Assembly: GCA_900757495.1 (NCBI GenBank)
Contig: CAAENX010000019.1
Location: 1-64,000, forward strand
Reading direction: 5' to 3'
DNA from: an uncultured Collinsella sp.
Lineage (GTDB): Bacteria; Actinomycetota; Coriobacteriia; Coriobacteriales; Coriobacteriaceae
DNA length: 64,000 bases
The position numbers were made by a program, and so were the translations under genes. Shown piece by piece: positions 34,465 through 43,865 of this stretch; the stretch's first letter is position 1, and the number at the start of each line of letters is the position of its first letter. The notes under the pieces were generated by a model, which had not been told where the DNA came from, made no database searches, and worked only from the letters and a program-made list of their open reading frames with translations.

Positions 34465-35883
34465 ATGGCCCTCATCACTTCGTACCACGTCCCCGGCCTC
34501 TATGTCGAGGACCACAGCATCGACATCCCCTTGGATTGGCGCGGCCTGGAGCCGATGCTGTTGGCCGTCGGCAGCACCATGCGCCGCGGCGCCATGCCGG
34601 CGCCCATCGCCGGCGCGCCCGAGAGCATTAAGCTTTTCTACCGCGTGGTCTGCGCACCTGACCGCATCAACGACGATCTGCCGCTGCTCCTGTTTTTGCA
34701 GGGCGGCCCCGGTGGCGAAAGCCCGCGTCCGCTGTCGCCCACGAGCGACGGCTGGATTGAGGAGGCCGTCAAGCATTTCCGCGTCGTGCTGCCTGACCAG
34801 CGTGGCACCGGACGCAGCAGCTGTGTTGACGGACGCACGATCGCGGCCCTGGGCGAGCGCGCCGAGGCAGCAGGAGCCAATGCGGCCCACTCACAGGCGG
34901 ACTTCCTCAAGCGCCACCTCGCCAGCTCCATCGTGCGCGATTTTGAGTACCTGCGCCTGGTGGGCTTTGGCGGCAAGCCGTGGGTCACGCTCGGCCAAAG
35001 CTACGGCGGCTTTTTGACGCTGAGCTACCTGTCGCTCTTCCCCGAGGGCGTGGCGGCGAGCTTTACCTGCGGTGGCATTCCCCACGTCCCGGCAAGCGCC
35101 AGCGAGGTCTACGCACACACCTTCCCGCGCATGACCGCCAAGACGCAGCAGTATTACGACCGCTACCCCGCCGACGTCGAGCGCGTGGCGACTCTTGCCG
35201 ATGCGCTTGAGGAGCAGAAGCCCGCGCTACCCGACGGCTCGCCGATGACGGTGGAGCGCCTGCAGCTTATGGGCAGCGACTTTGGCATGAAGCCGAGCTT
35301 TGAGCGCATGCATTGGATTATTGATCACGCTTTTGTTGACGGCGACGGCACGCTGAGCTGCGGTGCCTCAGTATCCGATAGCTTTTTGATGCGCGCCTTC
35401 GAGCGCACCAACACGCGCACGAATCCGCTGTACTGGACGCTTCAGGAGTTCATTTACGCCGACGGCGACACCATGCCCATTCACTGGGCCGCGGCAGAAG
35501 AGAAAGCCCATCGTGCCGAGTTCGACACCCTCGCGCGCCCGCTCATGTTTACCGGCGAGGCCATGTTCCCGTGGATGTTTGAGCAGATGCCCGAACTTAA
35601 GCCCTTCAAGCCGGCGATGGACCTGCTGATGGAAGACACGAGCTGGGACAAGATCTACGACCCGCAGCGCCTGGCCTGCAACGAAGTGCCACTCCAGGCC
35701 GCCGTGTATTTCGACGACATGTACGTGGACTCGGGCATGCAGCTCGACACGCTCAGCCACGTGGACAACTCGCACGCCTGGGTGACCAACGAGTTCGAGC
35801 ACGACGGCCTGCACGGCAGCGTGGTGTTCAAGCACCTCCTCGACGAAGCCCTCAACCGCGGAGACCTGCGCCGAATCTTCTAG
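34465..35883 (+). CDS. Proline iminopeptidase-like alpha/beta hydrolase
   Basis: The 472-residue product belongs to peptidase family S33. It has the oxyanion region LLFLQGGPGGESPRP, the DQRGTGRSS motif and the nucleophile elbow TLGQSYGGFLTLSYL. The histidine of the triad is probably in the SHVDNSHAWVTNEFEHDGLHG region. Relatives release N-terminal proline from peptides in the cytoplasm. It lies between proA and proB, on the opposite strand, which may reflect a shared role in proline supply. The ATG at 34465 has GGAAG upstream. Confidence 0.85.
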   Translation: MALITSYHVPGLYVEDHSIDIPLDWRGLEPMLLAVGSTMRRGAMPAPIAGAPESIKLFYRVVCAPDRINDDLPLLLFLQGGPGGESPRPLSPTSDGWIEEAVKHFRVVLPDQRGTGRSSCVDGRTIAALGERAEAAGANAAHSQADFLKRHLASSIVRDFEYLRLVGFGGKPWVTLGQSYGGFLTLSYLSLFPEGVAASFTCGGIPHVPASASEVYAHTFPRMTAKTQQYYDRYPADVERVATLADALEEQKPALPDGSPMTVERLQLMGSDFGMKPSFERMHWIIDHAFVDGDGTLSCGASVSDSFLMRAFERTNTRTNPLYWTLQEFIYADGDTMPIHWAAAEEKAHRAEFDTLARPLMFTGEAMFPWMFEQMPELKPFKPAMDLLMEDTSWDKIYDPQRLACNEVPLQAAVYFDDMYVDSGMQLDTLSHVDNSHAWVTNEFEHDGLHGSVVFKHLLDEALNRGDLRRIF

Positions 35884-35935
35884 TGAAGAAGTGTCCCCGT
35901 CAACCGGCACAACAGGAACGTCCCCAAGTGCCGAA
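35884..35935. repeat. GGGGACGTT-type repeat copy
   Basis: It contains GTGTCCCCGTC and AGGAACGTCCCCAAGTGCCGA. The latter also occurs in the cluster at 48900-48990. It follows the peptidase stop directly. Confidence 0.55.
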
Positions 35936-35960
35936 TTCCCGAGCGCCGGATGACGCCCTT

Positions 35961-36122
35961 CGCCACGAAAGCGGCCCATCTACTACGTTTCACCCGCATG
36001 GCTCAACCAGATGCCATAAATAAAGAAAACCGCAGGCATTCTACCTGCGGTTTTCTTTTTGCAATTCTTGGCTTGGTCACCGATAGCCTATTAAAAGTAG
36101 TAGATGGGCCGTTTTCGTGGCG
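35961..36122. repeat. Long palindromic element, copy C
   Basis: The arms CGCCACGAAA...GCCCATCTACTAC and their complement are the best preserved of the four copies. The centre is a second palindrome, AAAACCGCAGG, CATT, then CTACCTGCGGTTTT (core at 36043), followed by CTTTTT. This could also terminate transcription. It lies between the peptidase and proB. Confidence 0.8.
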
Positions 36123-36212
36123 ACCAGCTCGGACATAAGCGCGGCGGGGCAAAGTTACCCTGGTAATTTCGCCCCACGTGCATTGCAGATCGAAGGCGCC
36201 CGGCGTCGAGGC

Positions 36213-37340
36213 CTAAGCAAATACAATCAAGTTGTCCCTGTGGATCGCGGGCTTCTCGGCCAGGTCTGCCAGCAGGCGGTTGCTGGCAATCTGGTCCTGA
36301 CGGCGTCCGGCTGCAAGTTCCAGCACGTCCGAATCGGCCTCGGCGATACCGCGAGCGACGACCATACCGCTCGGATCGCAGACATCGAGCACATCGCCCT
36401 CGGCAAACTCTCCATCGACCTGGCGAATACCCACCGCGAGCAAAGACGAGCCACGGCTGACCAGCGCCTTCGCGGCGCCGTCATCAATCGTCACCGAGCC
36501 GTGCGCCTTGTCACCCAGCGCGATCCACAGCTTGCGGGGCGCGATGTCCAGGCGCTCCGCCGGCGGATCGAACAGCGTACCCACGCTCTCGCCACGGGCC
36601 AGACGCACGAGCGCATCGGGCTCCTCGCCCGAGCAAATCACGCTCTGAATGCCAGCCGTCATCAAAATGCGGCTCGCGCGAATCTTGGTAATCATGCCGC
36701 CGGTTCCCACCGACGTCGAAGAATCGCCCGCCGAGGCAATGATCTTGGCATCGATCTTATGCACGACCGGGACAAACTCGGCCGTGGGGTCCTCATGTGG
36801 ATTGGCGGTATAAAGGCCATCGATGTCCGAGAGCGTCACGCACAGATCGGCAGAAACCAGGCAGCTTACAAGCGCCGCCAGTGTGTCGTTGTCGCCAAAC
36901 TTGATCTCATCGACGGTAACGGTATCGTTCTCGTTGACAACCGGTACCACACCCAGCTCCACCAGACGCAGCAGGGCGTCGCGCGCATGCAGGTAGGACG
37001 TGCGGCGCGCCGTGTCGTGGCGCGTGAGCAGCACGAGCGAGGTGAGTAGGTCACGCGCATGGAACTCCTCGTCGTAGGCCGACGAGATAATGCACTGGCC
37101 GGCCGAAGCGCATGCCTGCAGGCTCGGCAGATCGCCGACCGGTTTGCGGTCAAAGCCCAGCACAGGATAGCCACAGGCAATGGCGCCGGAGCTCACCACG
37201 ACCAAGCGCCAGCCGAGCTTGCGCAGGGCCGCGGCCTGATCGGCCAGGCCACCGATAAACGCGCGGTTGACCTTGCCGTCGGCACCCACCACCGTGGACG
37301 AGCCGATCTTTACCACCATCGTTTTATAAGAAGTCGTCAT
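36213..37340 (-). CDS. proB: Glutamate 5-kinase
   Basis: The 375-residue enzyme phosphorylates glutamate as the first step of proline synthesis and is usually feedback-inhibited by proline. The amino-acid kinase domain has VVKIGSSTVV, VSSGAIACGYPVLGF, NENDTVTVDEIKFGDNDTLAALVS and GTGGMITKIRASRIL. A C-terminal PUA domain of about 100 residues is present (SVTIDDGAAKALVSRGSSLL). No clear ribosome site precedes the ATG at 37340, and one seven codons later is possible. Confidence 0.95.
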   Translation of the reverse strand: MTTSYKTMVVKIGSSTVVGADGKVNRAFIGGLADQAAALRKLGWRLVVVSSGAIACGYPVLGFDRKPVGDLPSLQACASAGQCIISSAYDEEFHARDLLTSLVLLTRHDTARRTSYLHARDALLRLVELGVVPVVNENDTVTVDEIKFGDNDTLAALVSCLVSADLCVTLSDIDGLYTANPHEDPTAEFVPVVHKIDAKIIASAGDSSTSVGTGGMITKIRASRILMTAGIQSVICSGEEPDALVRLARGESVGTLFDPPAERLDIAPRKLWIALGDKAHGSVTIDDGAAKALVSRGSSLLAVGIRQVDGEFAEGDVLDVCDPSGMVVARGIAEADSDVLELAAGRRQDQIASNRLLADLAEKPAIHRDNLIVFA

Positions 37341-37369
37341 ACGTCAAACCAATCGAATGTCGAGCGTTC

Positions 37370-37490
37370 GGGCGAACGGGCGAACGGGCGAGCGAGAAAA
37401 TGATCCGTTTTCCTCCGTCGCATGCGGATCACCGGAGGAGCCGCAAGGCCAACTGATCCGCTTTCCTCCGTCCCCAAGGGATCATTTTGC
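37370..37490. repeat. Short direct repeats between proB and pncB
   Basis: GGGCGAAC occurs three times in tandem near 37371-37396. TGATCCG(T/C)TTTCCTCCGTC occurs at about 37400 and 37456, and the second copy closes with GGGATCATTTT to form a palindrome. A related copy lies at about 28053-28086. It is a further REP-like family. Confidence 0.5.
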
Positions 37491-38987
37491 CCAGGGGAAG
37501 GCCGAAGCCGCGGCCATGTTCTTGCGCACGAGCTCGTCGCGTACCCGAGCCAGGCCCTGCTCCATGCCCACCACGTAGGTCTGCGGATACAGAAAGCGCT
37601 TGTAGGCAGCGTCCAGATGATCGAGCGCCCAGGCGCAGCGGCCGCGCGCGTCCTCGATGCTCTCGCGAGGAGCCACCGCGCTGCCGTCGCGCACGATCGG
37701 CACCAGCAGCTCACGATACTCGAGCTCGGACACATCGGTCACCAAGGCGGCATCATTCACGGCCACAAGGGTATTGCCGCGCGCGGCACCCTCCCCTGCC
37801 AGATGGTCCTCGTCATAGATCATGTCGCAGACCGGGCCGCCAAAGCCGTCGTAATAACGGCGCACGCGCTGCACGCCGGGGATCGTGCGCTTGTAGGGCT
37901 GCTCGGAAAGCTTCACCACCGGCGTCCACGGGTCCGTCTCGCTCGCGCGGCGGGCCGAAAGCTTGTACACGCCGCCCAGCGCCGGCTGGTCGTAGCAGGT
38001 CGCGAGCTTGGTGCCCACGCCAAAGCTATCGATAGGTGCGCCCTGGTCGAGCAGCGACTGAATCGTGTACTCGTCCAGATCGTTGGAGACCGAAATCCCC
38101 ACATAGGGCAGGCCCTCGGCGTCAAAACGGCCGCGAACATACTTGGACAACTTAGCCAGGTCGCCTGAGTCGATGCGAATGGCCGACAGGCGCTCGCCCG
38201 CCGCCTCCATCTCCTTGGCAACCGTAATGGCATGTTCGCAGCCCTCGCGCACGTCGTACGTGTCGATAAGCAGCGTGCAGTTCTTGGGGCTCGACTTGGC
38301 AAACGCACGGAATGCCTCGAGCTCGGAATCGAAGCTCATCACCCAGCTATGCGCATGCGTGCCAAAGACGGGAATGCCGTAGCGGCGTCCGGCAAGCACG
38401 TTGGACGTAGACGAGCAGCCCGCCACGTAGCTCGCGCGCGCAACAGCCAGGCCGCCATCGGGACCCTGGGCGCGACGCAAGCCGAACTCGGCAACGGGGC
38501 GACCATCGGCGGCCAGTACCACGCGCGCCGTCTTGGTGGCAACAAGCGTCTGGAAGCCGACGATGTTGAGCAGTGCGGTCTCGAGCAGCTGGCACTCCAA
38601 CGACGGGCCGGTGACGCGCACCATGGGCTCGCGCGGAAACACGAGCTCGCCCTCAGGCACGGCGTCAATGTTCACGTGCGCGCGGAAGTTGCGTAGGTAG
38701 TCGAGGAATGCAGGCTTAAACATCGCGCCACCGGCCGGAGCCTGGAGCGAAGCTAGATAGTCGATGTCCTCGGGCGTAAAGCGCAGGTTCTCGACAAGCT
38801 CTGGAAGCTCGGCGGTGCCGCACATGACGGCATACGCGCTGCCAAAGGGATGGTCGCGGTAAAACGCCGTAAAACAACCCTGCTCATTGGCCTTGCCGCT
38901 CTCCCACAGACCCTGGGCCATAGTGAGTTCGTACAGATCGGTGAGCATTGCGATGTCGGTGGGATGCGAGATGTCGGTCAAAGCCAT
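37482..38987 (-). CDS. pncB: Nicotinate phosphoribosyltransferase
   Basis: The 501-residue enzyme joins nicotinate to PRPP in NAD salvage. It starts with the typical MLTDLYELTMAQGLW. It has the segment SSTSNVLAGRRYGIPVFGTHAHSW, with the phosphoacceptor-type histidine, and the PRPP-binding region IRIDSGDLAKLSKYVR. The C-terminal extension is that of the longer bacterial form. The start at 38987 has GAAAGG upstream; the longer reading to 39221 overlaps the next gene's region without a ribosome site. Confidence 0.93.
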   Translation of the reverse strand: MALTDISHPTDIAMLTDLYELTMAQGLWESGKANEQGCFTAFYRDHPFGSAYAVMCGTAELPELVENLRFTPEDIDYLASLQAPAGGAMFKPAFLDYLRNFRAHVNIDAVPEGELVFPREPMVRVTGPSLECQLLETALLNIVGFQTLVATKTARVVLAADGRPVAEFGLRRAQGPDGGLAVARASYVAGCSSTSNVLAGRRYGIPVFGTHAHSWVMSFDSELEAFRAFAKSSPKNCTLLIDTYDVREGCEHAITVAKEMEAAGERLSAIRIDSGDLAKLSKYVRGRFDAEGLPYVGISVSNDLDEYTIQSLLDQGAPIDSFGVGTKLATCYDQPALGGVYKLSARRASETDPWTPVVKLSEQPYKRTIPGVQRVRRYYDGFGGPVCDMIYDEDHLAGEGAARGNTLVAVNDAALVTDVSELEYRELLVPIVRDGSAVAPRESIEDARGRCAWALDHLDAAYKRFLYPQTYVVGMEQGLARVRDELVRKNMAAASAFPWAK

Positions 38988-39069
38988 GGGGCGACCTTTC
39001 GGATGTGTTGTGCAGGGGTTGAGGGTTGGGCGAGGCGGACGTGCGGGCATGGAGCCCGGCGTGAACAGG

Positions 39070-39522
39070 TTAGTGCAGGCCCATGCTACCCGTGATCGTG
39101 TAGACCATAAAGACGATAAACGCGATGAGGGCGAGCACGATGATGATTTTTTGAGCCGGAGCCATGCCGGGGATCTCATTCTCGCCCGCAGGCTCCTTGG
39201 AGGTGACCATGCGCTGGGCAAAGGTCATCTCGTCACGGCTCGGTTTGGGCTCGGCGGGCTTGGGGTGAGCGGCTCTTTTGGGCTGAGGTTTGGGTGAAGT
39301 GGGCGCGGGCTTCGCGGCGGCGGGCTTGGGCGCGGGCGCAGGCTCGGATGCAACCTTCGCAGCGGCCTCCTCGGCCTTCTCGCGCTCGGCACGCAGGGCG
39401 GCCAGCTCCTCACGCTCGCGGCGTGCCTCTTCCTGGGCCTCGCGACGAGCTTTCTCGGCGCGGAGCTCTTCCAACTCGGCGCGCTCCTCGTCAGACAATG
39501 GTTGGGACTCAAGCTCGGCCAT
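39070..39522 (-). CDS. Tail-anchored coiled-coil membrane protein
   Basis: Residues 1-60 are a charged coiled coil (SDEERAELEELRAEKARREA). Residues 60-100 are Pro/Ala/Lys-rich, and a single membrane helix (KIIIVLALIAFIVFMVYTI) lies near the C-terminus. The protein is thus anchored by its end with the bulk in the cytoplasm. I do not recognise a family. It sits between pncB and tRNA-Ala and has an AAAGGG site before its ATG. Confidence 0.65.
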   Translation of the reverse strand: MAELESQPLSDEERAELEELRAEKARREAQEEARREREELAALRAEREKAEEAAAKVASEPAPAPKPAAAKPAPTSPKPQPKRAAHPKPAEPKPSRDEMTFAQRMVTSKEPAGENEIPGMAPAQKIIIVLALIAFIVFMVYTITGSMGLH

Positions 39523-39541
39523 AGTTCAGCCCTTTCTTTTT

Positions 39542-39572
39542 AAAAAAAGCCGCCGACACAATGTCAGCGGCT
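39542..39572 (-). terminator. Terminator of tRNA-Ala
   Basis: On the minus strand AGCCGC pairs with GCGGCT, with further internal pairing of TGACA and TGTCG, followed by TTTTTTT. It lies between the tRNA and the coiled-coil gene. Confidence 0.88.
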
Positions 39573-39587
39573 TATCAAATCCAAGGG

Positions 39588-39660
39588 TGGAGACGAAGGG
39601 AGTCGAACCCTCGGCCTCTGCCATGCGACGGCAGCGCTCTCCCAACTGAGCTACGTCCCC
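39588..39660 (-). tRNA. tRNA-Ala (anticodon CGC)
   Basis: The minus strand forms a full cloverleaf with acceptor GGGGACG against CGTCTCC, D arm GCTC...GAGC, anticodon stem CTGCC/GGCAG with loop GTCGCAT, and T arm GGTTCGACTCC. The discriminator is A, and the CCA end is not encoded. Confidence 0.93.
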
Positions 39661-39810
39661 AGGACAAGTTGATATTTTACCTACGGCTCGCCAACTGTCA
39701 ACGCCCAATACCCAGTCTTTTTGGGACGGGGCTGTTTTGACTACTTTTCGAACGCCCGGGCCACCCGATGATTATTTATCCCCGTCCCAGAAAAATCATC
39801 GGCAAACGCA

Positions 39811-40749
39811 CTACTTTGCACTAGTAAGAACACCGGTAGTGTCAAACGCCGGGGTGAAGCTCTCGTCCACTGCGCCGCCTTCTTGCCAGAACATGGTCGT
39901 AAAGCCCAAGTCGTCGGCATGATCGAGCACCTGCTCGTACTCCTCGCGCGTCACGGCGCGTGCCAACTCGCCGCCCTGCTCGCGCATGAGCGCATTGGGC
40001 GTGTACTGGTTCATGACCGAAATCGGCACGTCGCCCACCGTCTGCCACACCAGGTCCAGTACGCGGCACGAATCGTCCGCATGGCCCGGAAGCACCAGGT
40101 GACGCACGATGATACCGCGCTTCACGAGCCCTTCGTCGTCCACCAGCTCTCCCCCGCGGCGCTCGATCTCGCGCGCCATCTGTGCCAGGCCCGACACGGC
40201 CACGCGCGGGTAATCCTTAATATGAGAGAGCGACTGCGCAAGCCCGGCATCGGCATATTTAAAGTCGGTGAGCCACACATCAACCAGGTCACCCAGGGCA
40301 GCCACGGCACTCGCCCGCTCATAGCCGCTCGTGTTATAGACGATCGGGATGTCCAGCCCGCGCTCCCGCGCTGCGTCAATCGCGGCCGGCAGCAGGTGAG
40401 CATAATGCGTCGCAGTCACCAGGTTGATATTGTTGGCGCCCTGGTCCTGCAGCTCCAGCATAATCTCGACCAAGCGCTCGGGCGAAATCTCAAGCCCAAA
40501 ATTGCCCGTCGAGATCTCGTGGTTTTGGCAGTAGACGCATTTGAGCGAACAGCCGCTAAAGAAAATCGTGCCCGAGCCGGCCTCACCCGAGATGGGCGGC
40601 TCCTCCCACATATGGAGCGCCGCGCGGGCGACCTTAAGCGTGTCATCGGCGCCGCACACGCCACGCGCGCCCTCGTCGCGTGCCGCGCCGCAACGGCGCG
40701 GACACAAATAGCAGGCGGGCGAAAAAAGTTCGGTCAACGACGTCGGCAT
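39811..40749 (-). CDS. Radical SAM protein, PflA-like
   Basis: The 312-residue product has the radical SAM cluster motif CX3CX2C in FFSGCSLKCVYCQNHEIS near residue 70. A preceding cysteine set (CYLCPRRCG...GVCG) is typical of the pyruvate-formate-lyase-activase-like family. The usual partner glycyl radical enzyme is not nearby. Such proteins can also be linked to AmmeMemoRadiSam-type systems, so the substrate is unknown. The ATG encoding MPTSLTEL has GGAG 9 bases upstream and is preferred. Confidence 0.85.
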   Translation of the reverse strand: MPTSLTELFSPACYLCPRRCGAARDEGARGVCGADDTLKVARAALHMWEEPPISGEAGSGTIFFSGCSLKCVYCQNHEISTGNFGLEISPERLVEIMLELQDQGANNINLVTATHYAHLLPAAIDAARERGLDIPIVYNTSGYERASAVAALGDLVDVWLTDFKYADAGLAQSLSHIKDYPRVAVSGLAQMAREIERRGGELVDDEGLVKRGIIVRHLVLPGHADDSCRVLDLVWQTVGDVPISVMNQYTPNALMREQGGELARAVTREEYEQVLDHADDLGFTTMFWQEGGAVDESFTPAFDTTGVLTSAK

Positions 40750-40899
40750 AAAAACATGCTCCAAAACAACGATTCAGCAGCTCAAACGCAAAGGCCCGGA
40801 CCGCACAGACGGCTCCAAGCCCAAGGCGCCGTAATCGTCCGACACGATTTTTGTAATGTCAAGACTGGAATCAACAAAGTGCCGCTTTATGATGTAGGT

Positions 40900-41045
40900 A
40901 TTCCACCCCCCGCGGAGCAACTGGGTGAACCGTCGCGTTTATTTAGGGAGCCCACACAGTCGTACTTAGTACAGGTATCCTTCGTTGTTAAGGACGCTGG
41001 AACGGTCGATGAGGGCACCCACCTGTTTTAGGTGGGTTCATTTTC
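40900..41045 (+). ncRNA. ssrS: Probable 6S RNA
   Basis: No gene fits 40765-41286. A transcript from a TATGAT box at 40888 could fold as follows: GGGTG and ACCGT near 40922-40932 pair with ACGGT and CACCC near 41001-41020. A long arm ends in ATCCTT, a loop and AAGGA. Small GTAC/GTAC pairing lies in between. The 3' end GGGCACCCACCTG, TTTTA, GGTGGGTTC resembles the closing part of Gram-positive 6S RNAs as I remember them and also acts as a terminator. 6S RNA binds the main RNA polymerase holoenzyme. The call rests on shape and memory, not on a search. Confidence 0.5.
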
Positions 41046-41286
41046 GTAACGTGGGGGGTGGTTTTCTTTTGCCGATTTTGCCAAGAATTGCCATCGCAGA
41101 TCCCGTATGACACCCAACAACGGCACTCGGCAGAACCTCCGCCAACATCCCAATATCTGGTAAGCGCGTGATAATCGCACGGCGCAAACCCCCGCACCCC
41201 CTCGGTCGAGTATCATGGGTCAGCTATGCCCTTTTGCGCGTAGCGCCCTTTGACCTTTTCCTTCGACGCTTGGCGGTTTTCGATTC

Positions 41287-42486
41287 ATGGCTTCATCCAC
41301 GAGCTTCATACCGTACTTATGCGTGGCGGCCGCTGCCTTTATCACGACCTTTCTCACGGTGCCCCTGGTCAAGCGCCTGGCAATTAAGCTCGACGCCGTC
41401 GACTATCCCTCCAAGCGCCGTATCAACACTAAGCCCATCCCGCGCATGGGCGGCACCGCGGTCTTTTTGGGCCTCGTCGTCGCCTGCATCGTGCAGATCC
41501 TGGGCACCTGGTACCTGGGCTGGCCGCCCGTTTTGGTGCCGCACCCGCGCCTGCACATCAGCTACCCCGTGCTGGCACTCTCCTTTACCGTGATCTTTGC
41601 GACCGGCGCGATCGATGATGTCTTCCAACTCAAGCCCAAGCAAAAATTGGCCGGTCAGGTGCTCGCCGCGCTTATCGCCTGCGTGGGCGGCCTTAAAATC
41701 GGCGTCATCGTCAACCCGTTTGCCCCTGGCGAGATCGTGCTCGGCTGGCTCGCCTACCCCATCACCGTGATCTACCTGGTGGCGTTCACCAACATCATCA
41801 ACCTCATCGACGGCCTCGACGGCCTGGCCACGGGCATTTGCGGCATCGCATCGTTCACCATGTTCACGATGGCCATGCTTTCGGGCCGTATCGACGCCGC
41901 CGCGCTCTCCATCGCGCTCTTTGGCTCGTGCGTGGCTTTTCTGCATTACAACTTCAACCCCGCGAGCATCTTCTTGGGCGACTCGGGGTCGCTGCTGTTG
42001 GGCTTCGCTTTGGGCTCCATATCGCTGCTCAACGTGAGCCGCACCGCCGCGCTCACCTCACTCATCATCCCGCTCATCGTAGCCGGCGTGCCCATCATCG
42101 ACACGTTCAGCGCCATCGTGCGCCGCAAGCGCGCCCACATTAGCATCGGACAGGCCGACAAGGGCCACATCCACCACCGCCTGATCCAAGAGGGTTACAA
42201 CCAGAAGCAGGCCGTGCTGCTCATCTACGCCTGGTGCATCATGCTTTCGGCCGGCGCCGCCGCGATCAATCAGGTCGAGGTGCCCACGCGCGTGCTCATC
42301 TTTGTCGTGCTCGCCATTGGCTCGGCTGCCTTCGCCAAGCATCTGCACCTGTTTGAGCCCGTCCTGCGCCACCATTACAACAAGCGGACGCACGAAGACG
42401 AGCTGGTAACCCCCGACGACCCCGCCTTTAAGCAGGAGGAGCAGGCAGCCGAGGAACGTAGGGAAGAGCGCCACCACAGGCGCTAA
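41287..42486 (+). CDS. WecA/TagO-like undecaprenyl-phosphate sugar-1-phosphate transferase
   Basis: The 399-residue protein has about eleven membrane segments and the motifs of polyprenyl-phosphate N-acetylhexosamine-1-phosphate transferases: PRMGGTAVFLG, GAIDDVFQLKPKQKL with the Asp pair, NIINLIDGLDGLA, FNPASIFLGDSGSL, and the histidine-rich GHIHHRLIQEGY loop. The HIHH loop points to the WecA/TagO branch and away from MraY. It starts wall teichoic acid or other surface glycan synthesis. No good ribosome site precedes the start. The C-terminal 35 residues are charged and disordered. Confidence 0.88.
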   Translation: MASSTSFIPYLCVAAAAFITTFLTVPLVKRLAIKLDAVDYPSKRRINTKPIPRMGGTAVFLGLVVACIVQILGTWYLGWPPVLVPHPRLHISYPVLALSFTVIFATGAIDDVFQLKPKQKLAGQVLAALIACVGGLKIGVIVNPFAPGEIVLGWLAYPITVIYLVAFTNIINLIDGLDGLATGICGIASFTMFTMAMLSGRIDAAALSIALFGSCVAFLHYNFNPASIFLGDSGSLLLGFALGSISLLNVSRTAALTSLIIPLIVAGVPIIDTFSAIVRRKRAHISIGQADKGHIHHRLIQEGYNQKQAVLLIYAWCIMLSAGAAAINQVEVPTRVLIFVVLAIGSAAFAKHLHLFEPVLRHHYNKRTHEDELVTPDDPAFKQEEQAAEERREERHHRR

Positions 42487-42664
42487 GGTAAGCTGCCGAG
42501 GATGCGCCCAGGTGCCGCTGGCCAAGCGCAGCCGCGCCGCACCCGTTGCGCAGCTCCGTACCCATCGCGCAAACCGCCCTTTCTCGCCCCTCTCCTGCTT
42601 ACGCCTCAACCCCTTCAATAAACGCGTTATCATCTTGACCAATACGCATACGTTAGGAGCAATC

Positions 42665-43714
42665 ATGCCAAACGAGAACAGCTACGAAGTAGCGCTGCAA
42701 AAGAGCAACGCCATTCGCGAGGGTCTGGCAAAGACGCCCGAGAAGTTCACCATGCTCACCGGCGACCGCCCGACCGGACGCTTGCACCTGGGTCACTACT
42801 TCGGCACCCTCAAGGGCCGTGTTGAACTGCAGAACATGGGCGCCAAGACCAACGTGCTCATCGCCGACTACCAGGTCATCACCGACCGCGACACCACCGA
42901 GCATATCCAGGACAACGTGTACAACATGGTCATGGACTACCTTGCCTGCGGTATCGACCCCGACAAGACCATGATCTACGCGCACTCCGCCGTACCCGCC
43001 GCCAACCAGCTCATGCTGCCGTTCCTGTCGCTGGTCTCCGAGGCCGAGCTGGCGCGCAACCCCACGGTTAAGGCCGAGATGGAGGCCTCGGGCCACGAGC
43101 TCACCGGCCTTCTGCTCACCTATCCGGTGCACCAGGCCTGCGACATCCTGTTCTGCAAGGGCAACGTGGTTCCCGTCGGCCGCGACCAGCTGCCGCACAT
43201 CGAGCTCACCCGTACCATCGCACGCCGCTTTAACAACCGCTACGGCAAGGTATTTCCCGAGGTCGAAGCGCTGCTGTCCGAGACCCCGCTGCTGCCCGGC
43301 CTTGACGGTCGCAAGATGAGCAAGAGCTACGGCAACGCCATCAACATCTCGATGACCGCCGAGGAGACGGCCAAGCGCATCAAGAAGAGCCAGACCGACT
43401 CCGAGCGCATGATCACGTTTGATCCCGAGAACCGCCCCGGCGTGTCCGGCCTGCTTTCGACGGCCGCCATCTGCACCGGTCGTTCCGAGGTCGAGATTGC
43501 CGAGGAGATCGGCATGGGCGGCTCCGGCCAGCTCAAGAAGTACGTGACCGAGGCCGTCAACGAGTACTTCGCCCCGATTCGCGGGCGTCGCCAGCGCTAC
43601 GAGAACGACCTGGATTACGTGAAGGACGTGCTGCATGAGGGCAATCGCCGCGCCAACGAGATCGCCGAGCAGACCCTGGCCGAGGTTCAGGACGCCATGG
43701 GCATGGTGTACTAA
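42665..43714 (+). CDS. trpS: Tryptophanyl-tRNA synthetase
   Basis: The 349-residue class I synthetase has the HIGH-like motif GDRPTGRLHLGHYFGTLKG and the KMSKS loop LDGRKMSKSYGNAINI. It also has the GRDQLPHIELTRTIARRFN segment typical of TrpS. It charges tRNA-Trp. AGGAG lies just before the ATG. I looked for a T-box leader in 42487-42664 and saw none. A terminator follows. Confidence 0.95.
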   Translation: MPNENSYEVALQKSNAIREGLAKTPEKFTMLTGDRPTGRLHLGHYFGTLKGRVELQNMGAKTNVLIADYQVITDRDTTEHIQDNVYNMVMDYLACGIDPDKTMIYAHSAVPAANQLMLPFLSLVSEAELARNPTVKAEMEASGHELTGLLLTYPVHQACDILFCKGNVVPVGRDQLPHIELTRTIARRFNNRYGKVFPEVEALLSETPLLPGLDGRKMSKSYGNAINISMTAEETAKRIKKSQTDSERMITFDPENRPGVSGLLSTAAICTGRSEVEIAEEIGMGGSGQLKKYVTEAVNEYFAPIRGRRQRYENDLDYVKDVLHEGNRRANEIAEQTLAEVQDAMGMVY

Positions 43715-43750
43715 ACCGATCTGCTGGCTTGAGCTTTCGATTGCTTTAGA

Positions 43751-43776
43751 GCGGGCGCTACGGCGTCCGCTTTTTT
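43751..43776 (+). terminator. Terminator of trpS
   Basis: GCGGGCGC, a TACG loop and GCGTCCGC (one G-T pair) are followed by TTTTTT. Confidence 0.88.
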
Positions 43777-43823
43777 GTTACCCGACCGGTTCGGCTCCGT
43801 CCATCGCACTCCCCCGACAAACA

Positions 43824-43865
43824 GGAACAGGCCCGCTGGCAGTTAGTTGCCAGCGGGCCTGTTCC
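43824..43865. repeat. Perfect 18-bp inverted repeat
   Basis: GGAACAGGCCCGCTGGCA and its exact complement are separated by six bases (GTTAGT). There is no T-run, so it is not a standard terminator. The AACAGGAACAGG start recalls the GGGACAGG centre of nearby REPs. The rest of 43866-44041 shows nothing definite. Confidence 0.75.
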
